Positions 19,170 to 27,179 of a stretch of 64,000 bases of DNA are shown piece after piece. The translations under genes were made by a program, and so were the position numbers. Source of the DNA: Lachnospiraceae bacterium (GTDB lineage: Bacteria > Bacillota > Clostridia > Lachnospirales > Lachnospiraceae); assembly GCA_017408735.1 (NCBI GenBank), contig JAFQUB010000050.1, forward strand, positions 41,717 through 105,716, written 5' to 3'. How positions within the stretch are numbered: the stretch's first letter is position 1; every line of letters begins with the position of its first letter. Below the pieces are notes generated by a model. That model saw nothing but the letters and a program-made list of their open reading frames with translations. It ran no database searches and was not told where the DNA came from.

Positions 19170-20245
19170 TCCATCTCTCCCTGCCAACATGATCCAATTT
19201 TTTTCAACACATAAACCAAAAGAAATATATTCATAATGGGAATTAAACCTATTATCATCCAAAATATGTATAACACCATCACTAGAATCTCACTGTCATC
19301 CGGTAGCCTCAAATTAGTATACAAATATATTACATTCCAATACAATTGCATAAAAATTCCAATGCACACAAAGACAATACCTACAGCTATATTTTTCGAA
19401 AACACAGAAAACAATAGAGCTAACAGCAATAAATTAAAAATAATTCCGCTAATCAAATTAACTACTATATATTTCTTATGTGAAATCCCAATTCCACAAA
19501 ACAATTTAATCTTTTCTTTTTCATTTTTCCAATATGCATCATTAGCTAAAATTAACACCAAAGCCAAAAAACAATAAATTGTAAGAATGATATTTCTTGA
19601 TATGCCCCCTTTTCCTACAATTACACCTATAAACACAACTGCTATTTTGCAAAAAAATATTTCAAAAAAAGCATAACGTTCTTTTATTCCAAGCAAAATC
19701 AATTCTATATATGCATTTTCTTTTACAACTTTCGTGCGATTCACTTTATCTCTTGTTCTTTTTTCCCTGAAACAAATGTCTTTTCCAAAATATATTTGTT
19801 TACAAGCTACGAAATATGTAATATATGTTACAGCCAAATACAATATCGTATATAGAACCACAGCTAACACCTTTTCGTAACCAAACGCTCCTGTCATAGC
19901 CGTAATTACTATCATATACATATAGTACCAACTGCTTTTTTGAAATAGAACATATAAATAATATTCTGTTTTTCTCAATGACAATATATATTCAAGTTCT
20001 TTGTTTTCTAATATTGTTTTATACATTCCATGAATCAACGCTGCAACAAATGCAACCAAAAAAGCAATTGTCACAAAAACTCTCAAATGATTCGATGAAA
20101 TCATTTTCACACCAGCTATTTTTTCTTCAAACACCGGAACAACAAATATCTGAGCAACGATTATTAGCGCTATAGCTAAGACAAATTGTATCACTTTATA
20201 AAACACATTTGAAATTGCAATCCATAATCTAAAACTCTTTTTCAA
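19163..20245 (-). CDS. Multi-TM permease, probable ABC-2-like partner
   Basis: 360 residues with about nine to ten hydrophobic segments and no recognisable soluble domain. The gene starts with TTG (TTG AAA AAG) 8 nt after GGAG. It is the first gene of the four-gene operon and is coupled to the following ATPase by overlap. I do not recognise a named family; topology and position make it the membrane half of an ABC exporter. It is AT-rich like the rest of the island. Confidence 0.7.
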   Translation of the reverse strand: MKKSFRLWIAISNVFYKVIQFVLAIALIIVAQIFVVPVFEEKIAGVKMISSNHLRVFVTIAFLVAFVAALIHGMYKTILENKELEYILSLRKTEYYLYVLFQKSSWYYMYMIVITAMTGAFGYEKVLAVVLYTILYLAVTYITYFVACKQIYFGKDICFREKRTRDKVNRTKVVKENAYIELILLGIKERYAFFEIFFCKIAVVFIGVIVGKGGISRNIILTIYCFLALVLILANDAYWKNEKEKIKLFCGIGISHKKYIVVNLISGIIFNLLLLALLFSVFSKNIAVGIVFVCIGIFMQLYWNVIYLYTNLRLPDDSEILVMVLYIFWMIIGLIPIMNIFLLVYVLKKIGSCWQGEMEC

Positions 20246-20261
20246 TGATTTTCTCCAACTT

Positions 20262-20291
20262 ATTATATCAACGATTGAATGTATTCTTCAA
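20262..20291 (-). promoter_or_regulatory. Promoter of the double ABC operon
   Basis: On the minus strand, TTGAAG (20291-20286) and TATAAT (20267-20262) are separated by 18 bp, 17 bp upstream of the TTG start. The -35 overlaps the T-run of the preceding terminator, so termination and initiation are packed back to back. Confidence 0.7.
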
Positions 20292-20329
20292 AAAAGTTTC
20301 TCAAGCAAGACTTTACAGTCTTACTTGAG
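20290..20329 (-). terminator. Intrinsic terminator after the 22-codon peptide gene
   Basis: A 13-bp stem (in minus-strand RNA one G-U pair; in plus-strand RNA a mismatch) with a 4-nt loop, followed on the minus strand by TTTTTT. Strong and unidirectional. Confidence 0.85.
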
Positions 20330-20344
20330 ATATTTCTTTTTATG

Positions 20345-20413
20345 CTAGGATGCTGAAATTGAACTGCACCACCAAACTACTGCTACACCTGCGATAATAG
20401 CAATAATCCACAT
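20345..20413 (-). CDS. Candidate 22-residue hydrophobic peptide (WW-containing)
   Basis: ATG at 20413 to TAG at 20345. The peptide starts MWIIAIIAGVAVV and ends WWCSSISAS. It is preceded by GAGGGGAT at 7 nt, by a promoter-like TTGAAT-17-TAATAT about 55 bp upstream, and followed 15 bp after the stop by a strong terminator, so it has a complete transcription unit of its own. It would span the membrane once or be secreted without a leader. It sits between two ABC export cassettes. Possible roles: signalling peptide, leaderless bacteriocin, or small membrane regulator. No family recognised; coding status is unproven. Confidence 0.5.
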   Translation of the reverse strand: MWIIAIIAGVAVVWWCSSISAS

Positions 20414-20465
20414 ATTATCCCCTCACTTTCTTATCATTAATCGCATTTCAATACAATGCTTTTTT

Positions 20466-20494
20466 ATATTATCTCATTTCTTCCAAAAATTCAA
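20466..20494 (-). promoter_or_regulatory. Putative promoter of the small peptide gene
   Basis: On the minus strand, TTGAAT (20494-20489) and TAATAT (20471-20466) are separated by 17 bp, about 50 bp upstream of the peptide ATG. Confidence 0.55.
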
Positions 20495-20614
20495 CTCATA
20501 TTTTGCTGACACTCACATTTTATTGCCCATAACGTCAAAAATATAGCCTTCTATACTCTTTCATATTAACCTCTTTTTACAGATGATGTTCAAATATACA
20601 GTTTCCTATAGAAA

Positions 20615-21283
20615 TTACTGTACAATGTGCCCATCTTCTATTCGAACTACCTTACTACAATATTCAGCCACCATTTTATCGTGTGTAACAATAATAATCG
20701 TTTTTCCTAATTGATTTAGTTCTACAAATAACTCCATAATTTCTTTTGTTGTCTTAGAATCCAACGCTCCCGTTGGTTCATCACACAATAAAATATCTGC
20801 ATTATTGATCAACGCTCTAGAAATTGCAACTCGTTGCCTTTGTCCACCAGATAATTGACATGGATATGACTTTTTCTTATTTTCCAATCCTACCCTTTTT
20901 AAAACATCATCTGACCTCTTCTTTTTCTCACTTTGTTTTATTGCAATATATTCTAATGGAAGTTGTACATTCTTTTCCACGTTATAATGTGATATCAACC
21001 CAAAATCTTGCATCACAAATCCAATTTTTTTGTTTCTTAATTCTGCTTTTTCTTTTTCTGAATAATTTTTTATTCTTTTTTCTTCTAAAAAATATTCCCC
21101 ACTTGACACTCCATCAATTGTTCCTAAAATATTTAAGAGTGTGCTTTTACCAGAACCAGATGTTCCCATAATCGCTATCATTTCTCCTCTCTCAATTTTC
21201 AGAGATACATTTGTTAAAGCTTGAACTTTCCTTTCATCACTACCATATATCTTACTCACATTCACTAATTCAAGAATTACCAT
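20615..21283 (-). CDS. ABC exporter ATPase, MacB/LolD type
   Basis: 222 residues. Walker A GTSGSGKS (40-47), Q-loop FVMQDFGLI, signature LSGGQRQRV, Walker B LLCDEPTGALD and the H-loop VTHD are all canonical for the MacB/LolD/BceA clade. It starts 3 bp after the stop of the FtsX-like permease upstream, and would power the two permeases in this operon. Such ATPases serve peptide exporters, lipoprotein release or antimicrobial-peptide resistance; here, linkage to a secreted small protein favours export or immunity. Confidence 0.88.
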   Translation of the reverse strand: MVILELVNVSKIYGSDERKVQALTNVSLKIERGEMIAIMGTSGSGKSTLLNILGTIDGVSSGEYFLEEKRIKNYSEKEKAELRNKKIGFVMQDFGLISHYNVEKNVQLPLEYIAIKQSEKKKRSDDVLKRVGLENKKKSYPCQLSGGQRQRVAISRALINNADILLCDEPTGALDSKTTKEIMELFVELNQLGKTIIIVTHDKMVAEYCSKVVRIEDGHIVQ

Positions 21284-21286
21284 ATA

Positions 21287-22459
21287 TTACCATTCTTCCT
21301 TTCTAATTCTCGTAATAATTGTCTTACTCTTAATTTGATAAAATGCAAAAACTGCTGTTAATAAAAAAACAACAACAGCAATAAACAGAATAAACCATGT
21401 ACCAAATACACCCCCCCAAACTATAATACATACCGCAACACCACTCATCATCAAACACATAACTGGAAACAGAATTCGTATAAAAATGTCTGTTAATGTT
21501 GCACCACACAGCATATTAATTGCATATTCATATTGTTTTCTGTTAATATTTTCAATCAGCATACAAAAAATACCTATTACAGAAAAAACAAATATAATAC
21601 CTCCGAAACACCCAAACAATACCATGGCCTCATATGTGTCGTTTTTCACAATATCAATCTGATAATCATAACATTCAAAATAAGTATCTAATAATTTTAA
21701 TTCTCTATTTTTTTGCTCTATCATATCTAATTCTTGTCTTTTTTCCACCAAAAATTGGCATGAAAATATATAATCCAGCATATTTCCTTGGTCTGATTTA
21801 TCTATGCAAGTTGGACAAATTATCACATTTCTTAATTCTATCAATTCTTTTCCTTGCATAGGTAAAACAATAGATGAGTTTTTTTCTAATAAACCAATGA
21901 CTTTATATTTCCCCCCAAAATCATCTCTTATTACTTCTCCCTTTTCATAATATTTTGAATAATCGCTTCCCAAAATCACTGGAATTTCTTCTATGCCATT
22001 TCCAAATACAGAACTATCATACATAACAAAATTATTTTCAATCTCTTCTTGAGTAAAATTACCTTGTAATTTATATTTTTCAAAGAAATTAGAGCTTACC
22101 TCCATAATGTCGGCTTCTATTTTTCCATTTTGCAAATTCGTACAATAATTATTGTTCACTATAAGTAATTCTACCTCTGCCCTATCGATCACATCAATCA
22201 GTTGTTGAAACTTATGTATATAAGCATTATCATTCACCAATTCTTCAAATCGTTTTTCCGTTATTTCATCCTTCAAAACATATATTTCCTTATTATTTGA
22301 AATATATTCTATCTTTTTTAAAGCCGTTTTATAGCTTACAAAAGTTTGCAACATATAACAAATTAACAAACACGAAAATACAATTTGTATCATATAGACA
22401 AAAAATTGTTTTTTTTGTATTTTAATATCTATCCATCCAAATTTCAGTATTCTAAACAT
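21287..22459 (-). CDS. FtsX-like permease, second of two
   Basis: 390 residues with the MacB/FtsX layout: one TM near the N-terminus (about 18-40), an extracytoplasmic domain of about 230 residues, then three TM helices (about 280-385). The ATG (22459) overlaps the preceding permease gene by 8 bp and has GGAGAG upstream, so the two are coupled. Together with the other permease and the ATPase it would form a heterodimeric exporter. The external domain is Asn/Lys/Glu-rich and not similar to any domain I recognise. Confidence 0.72.
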   Translation of the reverse strand: MFRILKFGWIDIKIQKKQFFVYMIQIVFSCLLICYMLQTFVSYKTALKKIEYISNNKEIYVLKDEITEKRFEELVNDNAYIHKFQQLIDVIDRAEVELLIVNNNYCTNLQNGKIEADIMEVSSNFFEKYKLQGNFTQEEIENNFVMYDSSVFGNGIEEIPVILGSDYSKYYEKGEVIRDDFGGKYKVIGLLEKNSSIVLPMQGKELIELRNVIICPTCIDKSDQGNMLDYIFSCQFLVEKRQELDMIEQKNRELKLLDTYFECYDYQIDIVKNDTYEAMVLFGCFGGIIFVFSVIGIFCMLIENINRKQYEYAINMLCGATLTDIFIRILFPVMCLMMSGVAVCIIVWGGVFGTWFILFIAVVVFLLTAVFAFYQIKSKTIITRIRKEEW

Positions 22460-23477
22460 TGCTTTTTTGTTCTCTCCTATTAAAACTCATAAATTGAATA
22501 TTCGTAATAAAAATCGTCATAAAAAAAACCACAACAAATGATATAACTATAGTTTCTATATAAATTTTTGTCCCCAATAATTCCCTTGTAGCACATAACC
22601 ATGGTACTCTATTCAATATCATAATTTCTAATTCTGATAACAGAATTCCTACAACTCCGCTTATAAAGTATACTATAACTATTCTATTACAAAGTAGCTT
22701 CCTGTTTTTCTTTGTTGTCGCTCCTATCTTAATTCTAATATTTAACTCTTTATGTTGCTTTTCAACCCATGTTCTTACAAAAATAATACAATTTAAAAAC
22801 ACAACCCCTCCACATAATATAATAACACCTGACATATATCCTCTCACATTATACTCCTGAAACCTATGTCCAGACCATTTTGATATCTTTATGTTTTCAA
22901 ACTCTTCTTCTAATCTATCAATTACTTCCCTATCTGACTTTGCCTTCAAGTCTAAAAATATACAATCATATTCTTTACATTGCATCATTTTTAGGGAATT
23001 TAAATTCACATAACATTTAGTTATCTTATTCAAATCATCATTTTTATCTTCAAAGTACTCCACAACCTTATACTCATTTCCCAGTATCATTATATATTTT
23101 TCATTACTTGTTTCAATACATATTTTTCCATAATCTTTATTTACAACAGCTATCTCTTCACTTTCCCAATTTTTAGTTTTCCACTTTATTCCGATATCTT
23201 CCATTTGCTTTGTTGAAAATTCAATTGCCTTACATTGCGACCATGCAAAATTTACTACAAAATATTTGTAATACTCCTTTACTACCTTCCTTACTTCTTC
23301 TACAGAAGGATTATTTCCTAAAAATGTTATAATATAATATTCATCTGATAAAAAAATTGCATCCTTTTCTTTCTCATACTTTGGCAACAACATCGCCGAA
23401 AATGCCACTATAAACACATTAATACTTAAACTCAAAATACATATCAGCATTTTCGATTTTTTTAATACTTCTCTCAT
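22452..23477 (-). CDS. FtsX-like permease, first of two
   Basis: 341 residues from the ATG at 23477, chosen because GAAAGG sits 9-10 nt before it; a TTG-initiated extension to 23507 would include that RBS. Topology matches its partner: TM1 about 9-30, an external domain to about 225, then three TM helices. It follows the small secreted protein gene by about 70 bp on the same strand, so that protein is the likely cargo or the toxin to which the transporter gives immunity. The half-size permease pair recalls the larger integral membrane proteins of lactococcin-972-type loci. Confidence 0.7.
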   Translation of the reverse strand: MREVLKKSKMLICILSLSINVFIVAFSAMLLPKYEKEKDAIFLSDEYYIITFLGNNPSVEEVRKVVKEYYKYFVVNFAWSQCKAIEFSTKQMEDIGIKWKTKNWESEEIAVVNKDYGKICIETSNEKYIMILGNEYKVVEYFEDKNDDLNKITKCYVNLNSLKMMQCKEYDCIFLDLKAKSDREVIDRLEEEFENIKISKWSGHRFQEYNVRGYMSGVIILCGGVVFLNCIIFVRTWVEKQHKELNIRIKIGATTKKNRKLLCNRIVIVYFISGVVGILLSELEIMILNRVPWLCATRELLGTKIYIETIVISFVVVFFMTIFITNIQFMSFNRREQKSNV

Positions 23478-23544
23478 CCATCTTTTTCCTTTCAAAAAAG
23501 GTGACAATCTAATATTGCCACCTTGTATTTTTCAATCTTATTCT

Positions 23545-23889
23545 TTATTTGTAATACCATGTCCATGAAGCACTTGAAGTCTTTAATGGATTATTCGTTT
23601 TTGTCAGCGAAATCAAATTCCCACCTTTAGTAGTTGATTTGCTTTTGTTATAACTACCTTCCTTTAATCTTATTGTAACTTTCTTTACGTACTTATTTTT
23701 TTTCAGTCCATAATCAGTAGTATTCGTTTTCATATTAGCCGTAAACATTGCTTCTACATAAACCTTTGTATTTCTTCTTCCTTTGCTAGCATAAAAAAGT
23801 GTCATTGCATCTGACGGAATATACGCTGTTCCGACTATTGTTACAACTGTCATCAACGCAGCCATTGTTTTTAAAATTTTTTTCTTCAT
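23545..23889 (-). CDS. Small secreted basic protein (bacteriocin-like candidate)
   Basis: 114 residues. A clear signal peptide (MKKKILKTMAALMTVVTIVG, cleavage near PSDA at about 28) leaves a mature part of about 86 residues that is Lys/Thr/Ser/Asn-rich, strongly basic, Cys-free and probably beta-stranded, ending in the aromatic tail SASWTWYYK. Size, charge, Tyr/Trp-rich tail and linkage to a MacB-like ATPase with two permeases resemble lactococcin-972-type loci, but I cannot align it to that family with confidence. GGAGG and a perfect sigma-A promoter suggest high expression. It heads the operon. Confidence 0.72.
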   Translation of the reverse strand: MKKKILKTMAALMTVVTIVGTAYIPSDAMTLFYASKGRRNTKVYVEAMFTANMKTNTTDYGLKKNKYVKKVTIRLKEGSYNKSKSTTKGGNLISLTKTNNPLKTSSASWTWYYK

Positions 23890-23941
23890 TCTTTTCCTCC
23901 CTAATTTTAATCTTATTTATCACGCCTCGTGTAACTCAGTT

Positions 23942-23970
23942 ATTATACATATACTTCCTTTTTTTGTCAA
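23942..23970 (-). promoter_or_regulatory. Consensus promoter of the secreted-protein/exporter operon
   Basis: On the minus strand, TTGACA (23970-23965) and TATAAT (23947-23942) are separated by 17 bp: a full consensus promoter about 55 bp upstream of the ATG. Confidence 0.88.
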
Positions 23971-23998
23971 TACTTTTTTCCTTTATTTCTCAACTTAT

Positions 23999-24031
23999 AA
24001 AAACCCCCTAAAGCGGGGTGGCTTTAGGGGG
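23999..24031 (-). terminator. Strong intrinsic terminator
   Basis: An 11-bp stem (CCCCCTAAAGC with GCTTTAGGGGG) followed on the minus strand by TTTTT. It ends whatever minus-strand transcript arises between here and the divergent amidase gene. Confidence 0.88.
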
Positions 24032-24154
24032 CAATAGGGGAGGATAAGTATTTTCCTTATCATTAGCAAATCTGTTTATTAGAAGGGGGGAATTTCCAAT
24101 AAACTTATGAAAGAGTCATAAGCAACTCTTTCATGGTAATAGTATTGACATGAA
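23999..24154 (-). ncRNA. Candidate C-rich small RNA
   Basis: The minus strand between the amidase start region and the terminator has no ORF but folds as four consecutive hairpins: 24107-24134 (10 bp), 24074-24104 (11 bp, one G-U) with a CCCCCC-containing loop, 24043-24061 (6 bp), and the terminator. Between the last two lies single-stranded CCTCCCC. A weak promoter (GTGAAA-17-TATAAA, 24190-24162) could start it near 24154. C-rich loops able to pair with Shine-Dalgarno sequences are typical of Gram-positive regulatory RNAs such as RsaE. It is a prediction from folding only. Confidence 0.4.
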
Positions 24155-24204
24155 TTTTCTTTTTATACATTACACTTTATTTTCTTTCACATTTTCTTTT
24201 GCTA

Positions 24205-24224
24205 CTTCATATACTTATATGAAG
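24205..24224. repeat. Perfect inverted repeat upstream of the SPOR amidase gene
   Basis: CTTCATATA and TATATGAAG with a 2-bp centre, 27 bp before the amidase start. It could be an operator or a leader hairpin. Confidence 0.4.
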
Positions 24225-24250
24225 CAATATAAAACTTATGGAGATTTCAT

Positions 24251-25003
24251 ATGAAAATTGTTGTAGATGCCGGTCACGGCGGTTTTGACTACGGCGCCCG
24301 TTTCGAGGGAAGAAAAGAAAAAGACGATGCTCTGGCATTGGCATTGGCAGTCGGCGATATATTAAAAAAGAATGGTGTAGATGTTGTTTTCACACGTACC
24401 GATGATGTTTATCAGACACCTTATGAAAAAGCAATGATTGCTAATAATGCCGGTGCTGATTTTTTTGTTTCTATCCACAGAAATGCCATGCCTGTTCCCG
24501 GTACTGGAACCGGAGTGGAAACTCTCGTTTACGAAGACACCGGAATCCGCCGTATTATGGCTGAAAACATCAATAACGAGCTGGAGAAACTAGGATTTAC
24601 CAATCAGGGCGTCTATGCAAGACCTAATCTTGTAGTGCTTCGCCGTACAGAAATGCCGGCTGTTTTAGTAGAAGCAGGATTTATCGATAATCCCGAAGAT
24701 AATGCAATGTTCGATGAAAAATTTAATGAAATTGCAGAAGCGATTGCCAATGGTATTTTGGAGTCCGTTATCGCTTCCGAGGAAGAAACTTTGTATCGTG
24801 TTAATGTGGGAGTATTCGAAAATAAAAACTATGCCCAGGATCTGGTAGATCAGCTACGTGCCAAAGGCTTTCCGGCTTATATCAATTATAATCAGGGATA
24901 TTATTTTGTTCAGGTTGGTGCTTATCAGGACTTAAACAACGCCATTTCCATGGAACAGCGTCTGAGAAATGCCGGTTATTCTACTTACATTGCAACTGAA
25001 TAA
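24251..25003 (+). CDS. N-acetylmuramoyl-L-alanine amidase with SPOR domain
   Basis: 250 residues. The Amidase_3 domain (about 1-175) has its zinc ligands in DAGHGG (His9), EK (Glu23) and SIHRNA (His77), and the catalytic Glu in VEAGFIDN (Glu142). A SPOR domain (about 178-248: YRVNVGVFENKNYAQDLVDQ, YYFVQVGAYQDL) binds denuded glycan strands at division or sporulation sites. The enzyme cleaves the bond between MurNAc and the stem peptide. No signal peptide is present, which is odd for a wall enzyme; it may be released by lysis or another route, or act in mother-cell lysis. A TTGACA at 24145 has no well-spaced -10. A hairpin at 25032 follows. Confidence 0.88.
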   Translation: MKIVVDAGHGGFDYGARFEGRKEKDDALALALAVGDILKKNGVDVVFTRTDDVYQTPYEKAMIANNAGADFFVSIHRNAMPVPGTGTGVETLVYEDTGIRRIMAENINNELEKLGFTNQGVYARPNLVVLRRTEMPAVLVEAGFIDNPEDNAMFDEKFNEIAEAIANGILESVIASEEETLYRVNVGVFENKNYAQDLVDQLRAKGFPAYINYNQGYYFVQVGAYQDLNNAISMEQRLRNAGYSTYIATE

Positions 25004-25031
25004 CATTCTATATTATCCATATATCAAAATA

Positions 25032-25056
25032 AGCAGGGATGAATTTCATCCCTGCT
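25032..25056 (-). terminator. Terminator between converging amidase and CNNM genes
   Basis: A 12-bp stem (AGCAGGGATGAA with TTCATCCCTGCT). The minus side continues TTATTTTG, so it best serves the minus-strand gene. Confidence 0.75.
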
Positions 25057-25063
25057 GTATTCA

Positions 25064-26338
25064 TTACGCTGTTTCCACTTCTTCCTTATCCGGAATCGTC
25101 AAACGAACCGTATCTATTCTGTTTTTATCTATATTTTCTACTTTCAAACGAATTCCATCTTCTGTGGTTACTGCTTCATGCTGTTCCGGCAGACGGTCTA
25201 ATAATTCAATAATCAGACCACCTATTGAATCATAATCTTCCGATTCAAAAGAGAGACCTAACGCATCGTTTACATCATCTAACTTCATAGAACCTTCGAT
25301 TAAATACTCATGTTCTGAAATCTTCTGAATCAGATTTTCTTCATCTTCATCATACTCATCTCTGATTTCCCCTACGATTTCTTCCAGTAAGTCTTCTAAA
25401 GTAATCAGACCTGCCGTTGCACCATATTCGTCTAATACAATCGCAAGATTATTAGAATCCTGCTTCATATCAATCATCAATTCTGAAGTCTTTTTATATT
25501 CATATGTAAAGTACGCTGAACGAAGAATATCTCTTACATGAAATTCCATATCATTATCATATAAAAGTAAATCTTTAATATTCAAAATACCAATTACATC
25601 ATCAGTAGTTTCTTCATATACCGGAAGTCTGGTGAATTTTTCTTTCTTAAATAATTCAATCAGTTCTTCTCTTGTGGCATCCACATGGGCAAAAATCATA
25701 TCTACCCTTGGAACCATAATATCTTTTGCCAAAGAATCACCAAAATCGAATACATTACAAATCATCTGGCGTTCTTCACTTTCAATGACACCTTCTTCAT
25801 GACTTACATCCACAATAGTACGAAGCTCATTTTCTGTCATAGTGCCATTTTTGTCACCAGGATTCACATGAAGAAGCTTTAGAAATCCTGTTGATAATTT
25901 ATTTATAATAAAGATAATTGGTGTAAATACAGTCATAAAATAATAAATAATCGGTGCATATAACAGCCCCATTTTATCTGCATGACTTGTTGCCAGTGTC
26001 TTTGGAGTAATCTCCCCAAAAACAAGTATCAACACGGTCAATACACCCGTGGCAATTCCCACACCTTTACTTCCAAATAAACGCGTTGCCAACACTGTTG
26101 CCATGGAAGATGCTAAAATGTTTACTATATTGTTACCAATCAATATGGCACTTAACATCTTTCCTGAATCGTTTACTACTTTTAACAACATTACAGCTCT
26201 CTTGTTGCCTTCCTCTGCTAAATTCATAATACGGATTCTGTTTGCTGTTGTAAGCGATGTTTCCGCTGAGGAAAAAAATGCTGATAAACATAATAGAATC
26301 ACTAAGATTAACAATTGTATGGCGTCTCCTGAATCCAA
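25064..26338 (-). CDS. CNNM/CorC-HlyC family membrane protein (hemolysin-related)
   Basis: About 424 residues: a DUF21/CNNM transmembrane domain (four helices, about 1-185, with SAFFSSAETSLTTANRIR), a tandem CBS pair (about 200-325, DIMVPRVDM, TRLPVYEE, LAIVLDEYGATAGLITLEDL) and a C-terminal CorC_HlyC domain. Family members transport or sense Mg2+/Co2+; the hemolysin name is historical. The start proposed is TTG at 26338, 6 nt after AGGGGAG; an ATG at 26359 lies upstream of that RBS and has no RBS of its own. Monocistronic. Confidence 0.9.
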   Translation of the reverse strand: MDSGDAIQLLILVILLCLSAFFSSAETSLTTANRIRIMNLAEEGNKRAVMLLKVVNDSGKMLSAILIGNNIVNILASSMATVLATRLFGSKGVGIATGVLTVLILVFGEITPKTLATSHADKMGLLYAPIIYYFMTVFTPIIFIINKLSTGFLKLLHVNPGDKNGTMTENELRTIVDVSHEEGVIESEERQMICNVFDFGDSLAKDIMVPRVDMIFAHVDATREELIELFKKEKFTRLPVYEETTDDVIGILNIKDLLLYDNDMEFHVRDILRSAYFTYEYKKTSELMIDMKQDSNNLAIVLDEYGATAGLITLEDLLEEIVGEIRDEYDEDEENLIQKISEHEYLIEGSMKLDDVNDALGLSFESEDYDSIGGLIIELLDRLPEQHEAVTTEDGIRLKVENIDKNRIDTVRLTIPDKEEVETA

Positions 26339-26359
26339 AAATATCTCCCCTTTTCTCAT

Positions 26360-26751
26360 AATATATAAGTCTATTGTTTAAAAATATACAATTTTTTGTG
26401 CAATTTGTCAAGGGATTTTATATATCTTTAAGATTCACGGGGTGGCGATTTGAACTTTGGGCTGTGCCTGGCAGTGCCACAATGTTAAATTACTGCCCGT
26501 TCATTGGACTGATGGCTTCCATGAACAACTCGCTAAATCCAAATGCTAATTTGCTGCAATTCTTAGTCGTAGTTGACAGTTAGTTTGTCTTCGCGTTGCC
26601 TCTGTCCTCATAGGAAGAAGTTGTCCCGTTTATGAGCGTCCCCGCAACCCTCCCCCCAAGATTTGCAACAATTTAACATAAATATGATACTTGTCAAATA
26701 TAATACAATAAAGCTACCCCTCATTCTAACAATTTTCCACAGGAGGTCCAC
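26360..26751. other. Long intergenic region, no gene recognised
   Basis: About 390 bp between divergent genes. The stretch 26435-26670 is clearly more GC-rich than its flanks, contains short inverted repeats (TGTG/CACA around GGCTGTGCCTGGCAGTGCC) and a CCTCCCCCC run, and has no credible ORF. TATAAT at 26699-26704 may be the -10 of the following gene. It may be a decayed repeat element or a structured RNA; I could not match it to a known RNA family. Confidence 0.4.
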
Positions 26752-27117
26752 ATGAATATTAAAATTTCCAGTCTTATAAAGAGCCTTATTGTTTCCTATG
26801 TTATCACGTTACTTATATTGGTTTTACTATCCTTTCTTTTGTTAAAATTTCAACTTAGTGAATCCATTATCAGTATAGGTATCACTTTGAGTTATGTTAT
26901 CAGTTGCTTTACAGGAGGCTATATTGCCGGGAAAATGTCTTCTTCAAGACGCTTTTTATATGGCTTATTGCTAGGGGGTGTCTACTTTATTTTCCTTACC
27001 CTTATTTCTCTTGTCTTAAATAAGGGGATTCAAAGTGATGCCACACATTTTATTACAGTTATGCTTATGTGCTCTTTAAGCGGCATGCTGGGAGGTATGT
27101 TAACCAACGGAAGATAA
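26752..27117 (+). CDS. TIGR04086-like four-TM membrane protein
   Basis: 121 residues with four TM helices and the GGYIAGKMSSSRRFLYGLLLGG motif between helices 2 and 3; this pattern matches the TIGR04086 family of small membrane proteins found across Firmicutes, of unknown function. Strong RBS AGGAGG 6 nt before the ATG. The last residues (SGMLGGML) form part of the fourth helix. A second small membrane gene follows 60 bp downstream on the same strand. Confidence 0.8.
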   Translation: MNIKISSLIKSLIVSYVITLLILVLLSFLLLKFQLSESIISIGITLSYVISCFTGGYIAGKMSSSRRFLYGLLLGGVYFIFLTLISLVLNKGIQSDATHFITVMLMCSLSGMLGGMLTNGR

Positions 27118-27179
27118 TTCTTTTCTCCTAATAAAATCTATGCTATACTATTCCATATATTTTGTTAGGAGGTCTGATT

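Noticed and set aside
20535..20564. 9-codon ORF (MKEYRRLYF) with an AGAGG upstream, after the exporter ATPase
   Set aside because: Too short to support; could be a leader peptide, but no attenuator pairing was evident.
24251..25003. SPOR amidase as a phage endolysin
   Set aside because: No holin, portal, capsid or integrase genes nearby; SPOR domains are typical of host division or sporulation enzymes.
26374..26583. 69-codon plus-strand ORF in the long intergenic region
   Set aside because: No RBS, mixed composition, and it begins inside the promoter region of the divergent CNNM gene.
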